In this document: positions 1 through 10,300 of the stretch, in pieces
Numbering within the stretch: the stretch's first letter is position 1
How the letters are laid out: every line of letters starts with the position of its first letter
Source of the DNA: JAJFFW01 sp965263375
GTDB lineage: Bacteria; Pseudomonadota; Alphaproteobacteria; Caulobacterales; Parvularculaceae
DNA: 64,000 bases
Assembly: GCA_965263375.1 (NCBI GenBank)
Contig: OZ253669.1
Coordinates: forward strand, 868,001-932,000
Reading direction: 5' to 3'
The notes under the pieces: model-generated
Seen by the model: the letters and a program-made list of their open reading frames with translations, nothing else
Database searches by the model: none
Told to the model about the DNA's origin: nothing
Translations under genes and position numbers: made by a program

Positions 1-1
1 T

Positions 2-1201
2 ATGATGAGAGAAGCAGTCATTGTTTCAACGGCGAGAACGCCAATCGGTAAGGCCTATCGCGGCGCTTATAATGACACCACTGCGCCTGCCCTAGCAGCT
101 CACGCAATTTCCAATGCGGTTGAGCGCGCTAAAATTGATGCGGCTGAAGTAGAAGATGTCGTTCTAGGAGCGGCTCTTCAAATGGGGACGGCGACGCCTA
201 ATGTTGCGCGGCTTGCGTTATTGCGCGCTGGTGTCTCAAACACTGTTCCTGGCATGTCATTAGACCGTCAGTGCGCGTCTGGCATGATGGCGATCGCAAC
301 AGCTGCAAAACAAGTGATTAGTGATAATATGCAGGTCGCGATTGGCGGCGGGGTTGAGTCTATTTCAACCAACCAGACAAAAGACATGTTTGTTCGCCCA
401 GATCCTTGGTTGATCCAAAATCTGCCTGCGTCTTATATGCAGATGATTGAAACTGCTGAAGTAGTCGGCGAGCGTTATAATGTCAGCCGTCAAGCGCAGG
501 ATGAATATGCTCTTCAGTCGCAACAGCGTACGCATGCCGCGCAAGAGGCTGGAAAGTTTGATGACGAGATCGTACCGCTTCCATCTGTGATGAAGTTTAC
601 CAATAAAGAAACCGGTGAAACATCTGACGTTGAAGTAAACTTAGACAAAGATGAGGGTAATCGTCCGCAGACAACTCTTGAAGGGCTTAATGGACTTCAG
701 CCGGTCTTTAAGGGCGGCCAACAGGTTAAAGAAGGAAAACACATTACGGCGGGGAATGCATCCCAGCTTTCTGACGGCGCCTCAGCTGCGGTCGTAATGG
801 AAGCGAAAGAGGCTGAAAAGCGTGGGCTATCACCGCTTGGCATTTATCGCGGCATGGCGGTTGCTGGTACGGACCCTGATGAAATGGGCATAGGGCCGGT
901 GTTTGCTGTTCCAAAGCTGCTTGAAAAGTTCAACCTAAAAATAGACGATATCGGCCTATGGGAATTGAATGAAGCCTTCGCTGTGCAGGTTCTTTACTGC
1001 CGTGACAAGCTTGGCATTCCTGATGAGTTATTGAATGTCAATGGCGGCGCCATTTCCATTGGTCATCCATATGGCATGTCCGGCGCTCGCATGGTTGGTC
1101 ATGCGCTTATCGAGGGTAAGCGCCGCGGTGCTAAATATGTCGTGTGCACCATGTGTGTCGGCGGCGGAATGGGCGCTGCTGGCCTTTTTGAAGTCGCCTA
1201 A
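2..1201 (+). CDS. Thiolase (acetyl-CoA C-acyltransferase family)
   Basis: Thiolase of 399 residues, the usual family length, so the gene appears complete although it starts at the window edge. It condenses or cleaves acyl-CoA through a Cys-His-Cys site. Visible residues are the nucleophile Cys91 in DRQCASG, His355 in GHPYGMSG and the acid/base Cys385 in CVGGGMG. Two ATG codons stand in tandem at 2 and 5 and either could be the start, since the upstream ribosome binding site is outside the window. It differs clearly from the PhaA paralogue at 51989, so the two probably serve different pathways. A beta-oxidation (FadA-like) role is likely but inferred; no fadB-type partner is visible. A weak terminator-like hairpin follows. 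Confidence 0.93.
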   Translation: MMREAVIVSTARTPIGKAYRGAYNDTTAPALAAHAISNAVERAKIDAAEVEDVVLGAALQMGTATPNVARLALLRAGVSNTVPGMSLDRQCASGMMAIATAAKQVISDNMQVAIGGGVESISTNQTKDMFVRPDPWLIQNLPASYMQMIETAEVVGERYNVSRQAQDEYALQSQQRTHAAQEAGKFDDEIVPLPSVMKFTNKETGETSDVEVNLDKDEGNRPQTTLEGLNGLQPVFKGGQQVKEGKHITAGNASQLSDGASAAVVMEAKEAEKRGLSPLGIYRGMAVAGTDPDEMGIGPVFAVPKLLEKFNLKIDDIGLWELNEAFAVQVLYCRDKLGIPDELLNVNGGAISIGHPYGMSGARMVGHALIEGKRRGAKYVVCTMCVGGGMGAAGLFEVA

Positions 1202-1231
1202 CTTCAACTCAAAACAATAAAATTTAAAAAC

Positions 1232-1254
1232 GGCCGCATATATTATGCGCCTTT
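1232..1254 (+). terminator. Weak terminator-like hairpin after the thiolase gene
   Basis: GGC-GCATA (with one bulged C) pairs with TATGC-GCC around a 3-nt loop and is followed by TTT. The T-run is short, so intrinsic termination is only plausible. The rest of the gap up to 1490 shows nothing I can identify. Confidence 0.4.
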
Positions 1255-1491
1255 GGTGTGGCACGTTGCTTTGTTTTCGCGGACTTGTGAATCGAAAGGC
1301 ATGCGCCCCTCGGTCGCAATTGGGCAGCTGTTCTTCGGGTTTAATTAGATGTATATTATATGAATGTATTGTAGGCGCGCGTGTCTAAATTCATCTGACA
1401 CGCATATGTTGCCCCCATTCTTACTTGGAAATGGTGAGGGGCCCTCAACCAGAGGTGTAAAAAAATAGCCGCAAAATTCCCAAAAGGTCTT

Positions 1492-1761
1492 GTGAAATAC
1501 GCTGAGACCAAGGTTTTTACAGAGGCGACGGTCCCGCCAAAGCTAACCGCTGAGCACGATACAAAGGCTGGGGTTTGGGGTAAGCTTGTTGTTAAGGCGG
1601 GCGTGCTAAACTATGTCATAGCCGGGCCGCCAAGGTCGCGAGAGCGGATTGAGGCGGGGGCGTTTGCCGTGATCGAGCCTGAGGTTAAGCATTGGGTCGA
1701 GTTAATTGGGCCCGTAACTTTTCTGGTAGAGTTTTATAAGGACGCTGTTGAGGGAATATAA
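1492..1761 (+). CDS. DUF1971 family protein (TehB-associated / YeaR-like cupin)
   Basis: Small cupin-like protein of 89 residues from the GTG at 1492. The segments HDTKAGVWGKLVV and IEPEVKHWVELIGP, and the ending VEFYKD, match the DUF1971 family, whose members are usually about 95-100 residues. The family's N-terminal F-P-x-G-L motif is encoded in frame just upstream (KFPKGL, from 1474), so GTG 1492 probably truncates the protein. The open frame extends back to a stop at 1435-1437 and holds no ATG, GTG or TTG before 1492. An ATA at 1465 sits 9 nt after AGAGG and would give the expected length. The stop lies 1 nt before the next ATG, so the two genes form an operon. The function of the family is unknown. 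Confidence 0.8.
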   Translation: MKYAETKVFTEATVPPKLTAEHDTKAGVWGKLVVKAGVLNYVIAGPPRSRERIEAGAFAVIEPEVKHWVELIGPVTFLVEFYKDAVEGI

Positions 1762-1762
1762 A

Positions 1763-2206
1763 ATGCGTGTCGCAATACGTTATATGTGGATTACATTTGG
1801 CGTCTTGTCGCTTGTGTGCGGTGCCGTTGGCGTGGTGTTGCCGCTTCTTCCGACCACGCCGTTCCTTTTGTTATCCGCATATGCTTTCGCTCGCTCTTCG
1901 CCGCGTTTGCACGCTTGGCTTATGCGTCATCCACAATTTGGGCCGTTGATCGAGAATTGGCGCCGCTATGGCGCTATTGATCGGCGCACAAAAATCATAT
2001 CTGTCGCTACAATGGTTGCCGCGCCGCTTTTGACTTTGGTTATTGGCGCGCCGATTTGGGCGATAGCCTGCCAAATTGTGGTGCTGTTGGGGGCGGCGAC
2101 GTTTGTTCTGACGCGACCTGAAGGCGCTAAAGAGCCTAAAGACTTGCCGCAGGGGTTAGAAGACCAAGCGCATCAAACATCTGCTGGTCAGACCTTTAGG
2201 GCTTAA
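1763..2206 (+). CDS. YbaN/DUF454 family inner membrane protein
   Basis: DUF454 membrane protein of 147 residues with three or four hydrophobic segments. The family signature is clear: GVVLPLLPTTPFLLLSAYAF followed by a short soluble stretch with RHPQFGPLIENW. I chose ATG 1763 because AGGGA lies 7 nt upstream and because it directly follows the stop of the DUF1971 gene. A longer in-frame start at 1748 would overlap that gene. The last 11 nt overlap the end of the convergent gene on the other strand. The family's function is not established. Confidence 0.9.
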   Translation: MRVAIRYMWITFGVLSLVCGAVGVVLPLLPTTPFLLLSAYAFARSSPRLHAWLMRHPQFGPLIENWRRYGAIDRRTKIISVATMVAAPLLTLVIGAPIWAIACQIVVLLGAATFVLTRPEGAKEPKDLPQGLEDQAHQTSAGQTFRA

Positions 2207-3482
2207 CCGGTTTAAGCACCGGTTCTGGACAAAGGGCCCCTTCTTCATCAGTAATTAGACCCTCAGGCATAGGGTTACCGATAGCGGGACCAGGCGCATA
2301 AGCTGGCGCTGCGCGTTCGTCACTCAGTCCCACGGCGGCGACGTTGCGTTTGCCGCGGTCACGCCAAGCAATGCGCTCTTCTTCACTTAAGGCGTCTTCA
2401 CCAATATCATCGATATAAAAGGCGATATCGCGGCCCAAGCGATCTTTACGCTGATTGGGCGGCCGGAAATTCAGGGCAACATGGCGGCGGACAGCTGCGG
2501 CGCTTAGCGGCCAATCATCACCAGCCTCAGCTTTTAAAGAGGAAAGGGCGGCGCGAACTTTTTCCGGCGAAATTGACATATGAGCCGCCCGGTCCACGAA
2601 AAAGCCGTGGTCAATCTCGGTGACAGTTAGACCAAATTCTTCACTGGTCCAAGCGTTGTAAAAGGTGTTAATTTTGCCGCCGTCAAAGGACGCGGAACGA
2701 TAAACTTCTTTATACGTCTCACGCACAGTTTCGTTGGCGCCAAAGGCCTTAAACCCTGTACGCCAGGCATTGCGGCGGTCTTTGTCCATCCACACGCCGC
2801 AAAGATACGTCTCAAGCGGACTATTGTTGTTTGTATTATCAAGTTCGCCCATGCGTAAGACGGCGGATGCTTCTGCGCCAAAGATGTTGTTGAAGATAGC
2901 CCGGCCCGTGTCGCCCGTTTTGTTGAGGTATTGGTTGATGATTGCTTGCACTTCACGGCCATGACCGGCTGTTGCGCCATTTGGGCCCCAGGTGATGAAA
3001 GAGCGACGGTCATTGCTAAAACAAATCGGCTGGCCGTTCGCCGGATCGTAAAAGGGCCGGTTCTGGCAAAAATTCCATTGCATGACCGGATAGTCTGTCG
3101 CCTCAAAAGTCAGTTTCAGGCTAGCTGCGCGCTCTGAAATGTTCGGGGCAGGGGCGCCGGTCGCAATCGCACTCCAGAGCGCTTTCGTAACAGCGCCATT
3201 GCGTGCGGCGCTGCCTTCTGGCAATGCTGCGTCGATTGTTTCGCAAGAGCTTAAGGATTTGATTGCGGCTTTGGTGCCATTTCCGAAAAGGCCGTCAACG
3301 ACAATACGCTGATCAGAGCCACAATCGGCAAAAGCCTTGTTGATAGCGCTTTGAATGGTCGCTATAGGGCCGGACTTACTGCCCCGAATCGTCCACCCCT
3401 GGTGCTCATAGAACACTTGGTCTGCTGCGGCGTTTGTGGATATTAATATAGCGGCGATTGCCGCATACCCCAATCGAACCAT
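2196..3482 (-). CDS. Secreted protein with peptidoglycan-binding-like repeat, unknown function
   Basis: Exported protein of 428 residues. Residues 1-20 form a signal peptide with an AAA cleavage region. Residues about 40-80 resemble a PG_binding_1 repeat (an IQ helix, then VDGLFGNGTKAAIKSL). The middle domain carries aromatic- and Cys-rich motifs (WNFCQNRPFYDP, WGPNGATAGHGREVQ) and an acidic EIDHGFF segment. It is reminiscent of lysozyme- or chitosanase-like secreted enzymes, but I cannot assign a family. The C-terminus is Pro-rich. Its ribosome binding site AAGGGGA overlaps the stop region of phoD, which ends 15 nt upstream, so the two are probably co-transcribed. It overlaps the convergent DUF454 gene by 11 nt. 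Confidence 0.8.
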   Translation of the reverse strand: MVRLGYAAIAAILISTNAAADQVFYEHQGWTIRGSKSGPIATIQSAINKAFADCGSDQRIVVDGLFGNGTKAAIKSLSSCETIDAALPEGSAARNGAVTKALWSAIATGAPAPNISERAASLKLTFEATDYPVMQWNFCQNRPFYDPANGQPICFSNDRRSFITWGPNGATAGHGREVQAIINQYLNKTGDTGRAIFNNIFGAEASAVLRMGELDNTNNNSPLETYLCGVWMDKDRRNAWRTGFKAFGANETVRETYKEVYRSASFDGGKINTFYNAWTSEEFGLTVTEIDHGFFVDRAAHMSISPEKVRAALSSLKAEAGDDWPLSAAAVRRHVALNFRPPNQRKDRLGRDIAFYIDDIGEDALSEEERIAWRDRGKRNVAAVGLSDERAAPAYAPGPAIGNPMPEGLITDEEGALCPEPVLKPVKP

Positions 3483-3497
3483 AAGGTCAGTGTCCCC

Positions 3498-5219
3498 TTA
3501 AAATAGAACGCGTTCTTTAAAGCCAAGTCCGTCAGTGTCGGCGAATTTTATGCCGCCACCTGATTTTTTCTCGATTTCAAAAGCAACCTTTTGGAAACCA
3601 TTATATTCAGTTTCGGTAATCGTATCGACCGCGATAAACCGCGCCTCTGCTTTTTGCGGTGTCACGGTGAGGTCTATAAATCCGTGATAATCGCCAGACA
3701 AATACCGGTTCGTTTTATTTTCGCGGTTAGTTAGAAGGGCATAATCGCTGCCGCGTCCACCAAGGAAATCGCTGTTGTAAGGCGATGGCGACGTGACGGA
3801 ATGTACGCCAAGCTCTACCCCCATATGGGCGCCGTCTTTGGCATAAAGATCATTCGCCCACCATGTATGCGTATCGCCGGTCAGTACAAGTAGGTCATTC
3901 GCATTTGCGGCTTTTGCCGTGTCATATAAACGTTCGCGAGCGGCGGGGTAGCCATCCCAAGCATCAAGGTTCATCGGCAGGCCAAGCTTTGAAAATTCAA
4001 TAAAGGCGCGCGCCTGATCCCATTCTTTTTCAAGTTCAACAATATCTTTTTCCTCAACATGAGGACTTAGATCGGGTGCAATAATTTCCGCCATCGTCAC
4101 CTGGTTCGCCACAAGCCGCCATGGCTGTCCTTGTACGGTGGATTCCCTAAGGGCCCGGTCAATATAGTCCAATTGGGCGGCGCCCAACATTTCGCGGGAA
4201 GCGTCCCATAAAACTTGGTCGCGAAAGTGGGCGATATCTTCAGGGGTTTTTAGTTTGGGGACCACCTTATTATAGTCGAACGGCTTGGCGCGCGCCATCA
4301 GGCGCGTCTCAAGTGCGGCGAGTGTTAAAAGCCCGCCAAACGAAAAGGTGCGGAAGAGTGCTTCTCGTCCGAAACCCGGCGCAGGGTCGCGCACTGGCAT
4401 CCATTCATAATAGGCTTGCAAGGCGGCGCGCCGACGTGCCTCCCATGAGCCCTCTTTTTTGCGTTGGTGGTTTTGAGCGCCGCCCTGCCAGGAATCGTTG
4501 GCGGTTTCATGGTCGTCCCAAATGGGTATTAACGGGTGGGCGGCGTGCATAGCTTGGGATGCGGGGTCAGATTTGTATTGGGCGTGACGTTTTCGGTAAT
4601 CATCAAGGGTGACGATTTCCTTATTTGGTTCATGGATTCGGCCCAATTGGCGGGCTGCTTTGCCGCCATAGCCAGTGGCGCCGTATTCATACAGATAGTC
4701 GCCGAGATGTAAGACCGCGTCTAAATTTTCTTGTCTGGCGATGAGATCGTAGACATTAAAATACCCAAACTGGTAATTGGAACACGACACAACCGCGAAC
4801 CGAGCAGTTTCCGTGTCGCCAGCCGGAAGGGTGCGCGTGCGGCCGATCGGGGAGACTGATTCGCCTGCCTTAAAGCGGTAAAAGAGCTTTTCGCCTGGGT
4901 TCAACCCTTCGACAAGGACTTTCACGGTCCAATCGCTCGCTGGCGTCGCAAACGCCTCCCCCTCGGCGCGAATGGCGGTAAAAGCCTCATCAGATGCGAC
5001 TTGCCATAAAACACGGACTGCGCCGCTTGGGACCGTCGCGCGCGTCCAGATGACGACGCTATCATCCTGTGGATCGCCGCTTGCAACACCATGGGTGAAG
5101 AGACCCTCTGCGCTGGTCGTAATAGCTTGATAAAAGGTATATTTTGGCTGCGCCGTACAGGCTGCGGCCCCAGATGCGAGACCCGTGGTAAGGGCGGTCC
5201 GGCGAGTGAACAGCGTCAT
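3498..5219 (-). CDS. phoD: Alkaline phosphatase D family protein (PhoD-like)
   Basis: Secreted metallophosphoesterase of 573 residues that hydrolyses phosphate mono- or diesters outside the cytoplasm. The N-terminus has a twin-arginine-type start (TRRTALTTG) and a possible lipobox (GAAAC). An Ig-like PhoD N-terminal domain follows, with FTHGVASGDPQDDSVVIWTR. Metal-ligand motifs are present: VSCSNYQ, HLGDYLYEYG, WDDHETANDSW and TGDTHTWW. The second ATG (5219) was chosen because AAGGA sits 8 nt before it, whereas the ATG at 5228 overlaps that site. It leads a two-gene unit with the secreted protein. PhoB control is plausible given phoR/phoB in the window, but I found no clean Pho box upstream. 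Confidence 0.93.
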   Translation of the reverse strand: MTLFTRRTALTTGLASGAAACTAQPKYTFYQAITTSAEGLFTHGVASGDPQDDSVVIWTRATVPSGAVRVLWQVASDEAFTAIRAEGEAFATPASDWTVKVLVEGLNPGEKLFYRFKAGESVSPIGRTRTLPAGDTETARFAVVSCSNYQFGYFNVYDLIARQENLDAVLHLGDYLYEYGATGYGGKAARQLGRIHEPNKEIVTLDDYRKRHAQYKSDPASQAMHAAHPLIPIWDDHETANDSWQGGAQNHQRKKEGSWEARRRAALQAYYEWMPVRDPAPGFGREALFRTFSFGGLLTLAALETRLMARAKPFDYNKVVPKLKTPEDIAHFRDQVLWDASREMLGAAQLDYIDRALRESTVQGQPWRLVANQVTMAEIIAPDLSPHVEEKDIVELEKEWDQARAFIEFSKLGLPMNLDAWDGYPAARERLYDTAKAANANDLLVLTGDTHTWWANDLYAKDGAHMGVELGVHSVTSPSPYNSDFLGGRGSDYALLTNRENKTNRYLSGDYHGFIDLTVTPQKAEARFIAVDTITETEYNGFQKVAFEIEKKSGGGIKFADTDGLGFKERVLF

Positions 5220-5228
5220 ATTTATCAT

Positions 5229-5840
5229 CCTTCAAAGCGCATTCGGTTGTATGAACCATCGAGCGTAAGGGGTTGCATAAGCCCATTTTAGAGGGGCCAA
5301 ACAATAGTCTGGTTTAGTCTAAAGTCCTGGTTTGGTCGAAAGCATTGGGCCTGGCGAATATTATGGGCCATATCATGAGCTTAACTGATGACATTTGTAT
5401 GTGTGATATGAATGTCGCTTTGATAGAATATATACACGCGAAATAGACGTTTGGTCTAATTTCGCGCGCTATTTAAGACCGCTTGGCGCAATAAGGTGCG
5501 GCTATGCGGCGCCGGTCAAGTCTTGCAAGGTTGGCAGGCCGTGTGGTATCGCGCAAGGGTATTCTGGTTTACGTGTCAGGACAGCAGTGGATTTGCGCCC
5601 ATAAAGCGTGCTCTTGACCAGGCCAGGCTTAACGATGCCGACAAGGCGGCGGTGCAGCATCATCGATGATGCGACATTGATGGTGGAAAAAGTTGCGCCG
5701 CGTAATCGTTTATGGCGTCGCCATGATTTCATGGCTTATCGGTAATGGTTAATTGGGAGAACGGCGGCCGGTCGGTGCGCTGTAGTTACACGAGTGATGT
5801 GTTTACTCCCATGACATTGGTAAAGAGAGAGTTGTGATCA
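5229..5840. other. 612-base gap between phoD and gltD
   Basis: Divergent upstream region of phoD and gltD, so it must hold both promoters. It contains one possible small gene on the minus strand (5502-5732). The 5340-5480 part is AT-rich and has no recognisable operator or RNA. A GAGAGAG ribosome binding site for gltD lies at about 5825. Confidence 0.5.
5502..5732 (-). CDS. Possible small basic protein
   Basis: Open frame of 76 codons in an otherwise empty gap. The product is basic (N-terminus MKSWRRHKRLRG) and ends PTLQDLTGAA; there is no signal peptide or membrane segment. I do not recognise it. No good ribosome binding site precedes the ATG. It may be a real small gene because it is the only sizeable frame in the gap, but it could be chance. 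Confidence 0.35.
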   Translation of the reverse strand: MKSWRRHKRLRGATFSTINVASSMMLHRRLVGIVKPGLVKSTLYGRKSTAVLTRKPEYPCAIPHGLPTLQDLTGAA

Positions 5841-7280
5841 ATGAGTGATCCAATGTTGAAATTTGTCTCGCGTGATCGTCAAACGCCGGAAAAACGTCCG
5901 GCTGACCTACGACGAGAAGATTTTGATGAGATTTATCAGCGCTTTTCGGAAGAAAATGCGGCTCTACAGGCATCGCGTTGTTCTCAGTGCGGTGTGCCGT
6001 TTTGTCAAAATCACTGTCCTTTGGGTAATAATATCCCTGACTGGCTGCGTCTGGTGGCGGAAGGCAGAGAAGAAGAGGCTTATGCGGTTTCTTCTGCGAC
6101 GAACAACATGCCGGAGGTATGTGGCCGGATTTGCCCTCAAGATCGCCTTTGTGAAGGTTCTTGCGTCATTGAACAGTCGGGGCACGGCACCGTCACGATT
6201 GGCGCTGTCGAAGCTTATATAACAGACACCGCTTGGGAGCAGGGGTGGATCAAACCCATCACGCCTCAGCAAGAGCGCGCGCAGTCTGTGGGCATCATTG
6301 GCGCTGGGCCTGGCGGCCTTGCCGCTGCCGAGCAGTTACGAGCAGAAGGCTTTAAAGTCACGGTCTATGACCGCTATGATCGTGCTGGCGGCCTTTTGGT
6401 CTATGGAATTCCTAATTTCAAGCTGGACAAATCCATTGTCGCAAAGCGCGTTGAACGCCTGGAGCAATCTGGGGTTGAGTTTCGATTAAATTACGAGCTT
6501 GGTCGCGATGAAAAATTGGCTGACTTGCGTGGGCGTCATGATGCTGTGCTGATTGCTGTCGGCGTTTACAAATCACGCGCGCTTCCTTGCCCAGGGGCGG
6601 ATGAAGCCCATGTCGTGAAAGCGCTAGACTTTCTAACGGCGTCGAACAAGCGGGGACTAGGGGATGATTCTCCTGCATTGAATGAGACAAATCTCAATGC
6701 GACCGGCAAAAAGGTTGTAGTCATAGGCGGCGGCGACACGGCTATGGATTGTGTCCGCACGTCTATTCGCCAAGGGGCGACTTCAGTGACATGCCTTTAC
6801 CGCAGGGACCGAACGAACATGCCGGGCTCTCAGCGAGAAGTTGGGCATGCCGAAGAAGAGGGCGTGAAGTTTGAATGGCTTTCCGCGCCTAAAGCGATTA
6901 CCTCGAAATCTGTTCGCGCGATCAAAATGCGCCTTGGCGCTCCCGATGCTTCGGGCCGACAGAGCCCGGAAGAAATTGAAGGCGGCGACTTTGAACTTGA
7001 AGCAGATCTTGTGATCAAAGCGCTTGGCTTTGAGCCTGAGGAAGCGGACGGATTGTTCGGTGATCCTGCCTTGAAAATTTCATCACGCGGCACGATTAGC
7101 GTTGACGGCGCCACGCTTGAGACAAGCCTTGAAAATGTCTATGCGGCGGGCGACATCGTTCGCGGCGCCTCCCTGGTTGTCTGGGCGATTAGAGACGGGC
7201 GCGTCGCAGCAGCGGCGATTGCCGAACGCCTGAAAGCGACGGACGCAACGTCAAAGCCTGCGTTAGCGGCGGCGGAATAA
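5841..7280 (+). CDS. gltD: Glutamate synthase [NADPH] small subunit
   Basis: Beta subunit of glutamate synthase, 479 residues. It takes electrons from NADPH and passes them through FAD and iron-sulfur centres to the large subunit. The N-terminal cysteine motifs for 4Fe-4S clusters are CSQCGVPFCQNHCP and CGRICPQDRLCEGSC. Two nucleotide-binding folds follow: GIIGAGPGGLAAAEQL (FAD) and VVVIGGGDTAMDC (NADPH). The C-terminal NVYAAGDIVRG motif is the second FAD contact. GAGAGAG precedes the ATG. It lies 71 nt upstream of gltB and is presumably co-transcribed with it. Confidence 0.97.
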   Translation: MSDPMLKFVSRDRQTPEKRPADLRREDFDEIYQRFSEENAALQASRCSQCGVPFCQNHCPLGNNIPDWLRLVAEGREEEAYAVSSATNNMPEVCGRICPQDRLCEGSCVIEQSGHGTVTIGAVEAYITDTAWEQGWIKPITPQQERAQSVGIIGAGPGGLAAAEQLRAEGFKVTVYDRYDRAGGLLVYGIPNFKLDKSIVAKRVERLEQSGVEFRLNYELGRDEKLADLRGRHDAVLIAVGVYKSRALPCPGADEAHVVKALDFLTASNKRGLGDDSPALNETNLNATGKKVVVIGGGDTAMDCVRTSIRQGATSVTCLYRRDRTNMPGSQREVGHAEEEGVKFEWLSAPKAITSKSVRAIKMRLGAPDASGRQSPEEIEGGDFELEADLVIKALGFEPEEADGLFGDPALKISSRGTISVDGATLETSLENVYAAGDIVRGASLVVWAIRDGRVAAAAIAERLKATDATSKPALAAAE

Positions 7281-7351
7281 AAGGGCCACAAACCCGCTCT
7301 GCAAGCCATAATACCTAAAAAAGCGATTGCTCTTCGAGAGAGTTTTTTACG

Positions 7352-10300
7352 ATGCTGACATTTGAACAACAACTTGAAGCCCGCCGTGTAGCGCAAGAAA
7401 AAGGCCTTTATGATCCGATGGAGGAGCATTCTTCCTGTGGGGTTGGGCTTATTGCTTCCCTAGACGGCGAGCCGCGGCGTGAAATCGTTGAAATGGCCGT
7501 GCGGTCGTTGAAAGCCGTTTGGCACCGCGGTGCGGTTGATGCTGACGGTAAAACCGGCGACGGCGCGGGCGTACGACTTAATGTTCCGCAGGATTTGTTT
7601 AAGTCGTTTGTGTCTAGAACTGGCCATGACCCAGATCACCGCGATATCTGTGTAGGGCAAATATTCTTGCCCCGTACGGATTTTTCAGCGCAAGACGCCG
7701 CGCGCGCAATTGTTGAAAGCGAGATTATGCGCGGCGGGTTCTTGCTATATGGCTGGCGCCAGACGCCTGTCGATGCGGCTGTTCTTGGCGTGAAAGCAAA
7801 TGCGACACGCCCTGAGATCGAGCAAGTCTTGTTCTATGACCCAAGGGGCCGCGCCATCGAAGATCTTGAACGTGATCTTTTTGTCGTTCGTCGCCGGATT
7901 GAAAAGCGCGCCATCGCTGCTGAAATTCCGAGTTTTTATATTTGTTCTTTATCCAGCAATGACCTTGTTTATAAGGGTATGTTCTTGGCTGAAGACGTGG
8001 ATGCGTTTTATCCAGACTTGAATGATCCACGTTTCGTCTCGCGTGTCGCGATATTCCACCAGCGTTATTCCACTAATACGTTCCCCGAATGGCGCTTGGC
8101 GCAGCCATTCCGCTTGCTCGCCCACAATGGCGAGATCAACACGATCAAGGGTAACATCAATTGGATGAAGGCCCATGAAATTCGTATGGCCTCGGAAGTT
8201 TTTGGCGATGCGCAAGATGATATAAAGCCGATCATTCAAAACGGCGCCTCTGATAGCGCGGCGCTTGATCAAGCGTTTGAGGTTTTGGTGCGTGCTGATC
8301 GTTCCGCGCCGATGGCCAAATGTTTATTGATGCCGGAAGCTTGGTCAAAACGGACAGACTTAATGACCGACAAGCATCGTGCGCTTTATGAGTATTGCAA
8401 TGCGGTTATGGAGCCATGGGATGGCCCGGCGGCTGTTGCGGCGTTTGATGGGCGGTGGGCTATTGCTGGGCTTGATCGAAATGGTCTGCGTCCCATGCGT
8501 TATGCCATCAGCGAAGACGGTATTCTCGCTATTGGATCTGAAACCGGCATGTGCCCGCTCGGCGACAAGACAGTTCTTAGTCGCGGCGCTCTTGAGGCTG
8601 GCGATATGCTTGCCTTTGATTTTCGGGAGAAGAAACTTTACACGCCGACAGAAATTTTAGACCACCTTTCTGAAAAGCATCCTTATACGGAATGGCTTGG
8701 TAATATTGTTGAGCTTGAGCCGAAGATCTTGCCGGGCGGCGAGGAGCGGATGTTCGATGATGAGGAAGCGCAGCGCCGTCAGACAGCTGCTGGCTATACA
8801 ATGGAAGAGCTTGATCTTGTTCTTCGTCCGATGATTGAAACCGGTAAGGAAGCTGTTGGCTCGATGGGCGATGACACGCCCCTTGCCGTTCTTTCTGAAC
8901 AATATCGCCCAATATCTCATTACTTTAGGCAAAAATTTAGCCAGGTCACCAATCCGCCAATCGACCCATTGCGGGAAGAGCGGGTGATGAGCCTAAAGAC
9001 GCGATTTAAAAATCTCGGCAATATTTTAGTCTCTGATGAGACGCAAACGGATGTTTTTGTCCTTGAAAGCCCGTTCTTGTCGAATGGTATGTTCCAGCGT
9101 TTTGTTGGAACGGTTGACGACAATAGTGCGATTGTTGATTGCACTTATCCGGCTGAGGCTGATCCGTCATCTCCTGGCGCCAATTTGCACAGCGCACTTG
9201 ACCGCATCCGCGATGAGGTTTGCGCCGCCGTGAAAGCAGGCGCCCAGCACGTTATTTTAACCGACGAGGGACTTAGCGCAGAGCGTCTTGGCGCGCCGAT
9301 GATTTTGGCGGCTGGCGGCGCCCATAAGCGCCTTGTGGAAGAAGGTCTTCGTTCTTATTGTTCGATTACGGTGCGTTCTGCCGAATGTGTTGATTCCCAT
9401 TATGTGGCGGTATTGGTTGGTGTTGGCGCGACAGCGGTGAACCCATATCTTGCGTGTGAGGCTGTCGCCATGGCCCATAAGCGCGGGCGTTTTGCGGACC
9501 AATCGCTGGAAGCTTGCATTCTAAACTATAAAGCGGCGATCGAAGCGGGGCTCTTGAAAATCTTGTCAAAAGCGGGAATTTCCGTGATTTCATCTTATCG
9601 CGGCGCCTGTAACTTTGACGCATTGGGCTTGTCGCGGACTTTGGTTGACGAGTTCTTCCCGGGCGCGGCTTCGCGTATTTCTGGGATTGGTTTTGCTGGG
9701 CTTGAAAATAAAACCATGGCGCTGCATGCGCGCGGTTTTGGCGCTGCGGCGCCAATGCTGCCGATTGGCGGTTTTTATCGCCATCGCGCCAATAGTGAGA
9801 CCCATGCGCTTGAGGCGAAACTAATTTCAAGCCTTCAAAAAGCGGTGCGTGAGGATGATTACGCAGCGTATAAGGATTATTCTAAAGATTTAGCGAGCCA
9901 AAAGCCCGTTCAGTTACGCGAGCTTTTGTCCATGCGCTCCATGGCGAGCCCGATTGCGCCAGAAGAGGTGGAATCCATCAACGCTGTGCGCCAACGTTTT
10001 GTGACGCCGGGTATGTCCCTGGGCGCACTATCACAAGAGGCTCATGGCGCGTTGAACGTGGCGATGAACCGGATTGGCGCAAAATCAGTGTCCGGCGAGG
10101 GCGGCGAGGATCCAGCGCGCTATGCGGCGATGCCAAATGGCGACAATGCAAACTCCGCTATTAAGCAGATTGCTTCTGGGCGCTTTGGCGTAACAGCTGA
10201 ATATCTTAATCAGTGCCGCGAGATTGAAATTAAAGTGGCGCAAGGCGCAAAACCGGGTGAGGGCGGACAGCTTCCGGGCTTTAAAGTGACGGACTTTATC

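Noticed and set aside
9366..9830. 154-codon open frame on the minus strand inside gltB
   Set aside because: Antisense to conserved glutamate synthase sequence; low-complexity His/Arg/Gln product with no motif.
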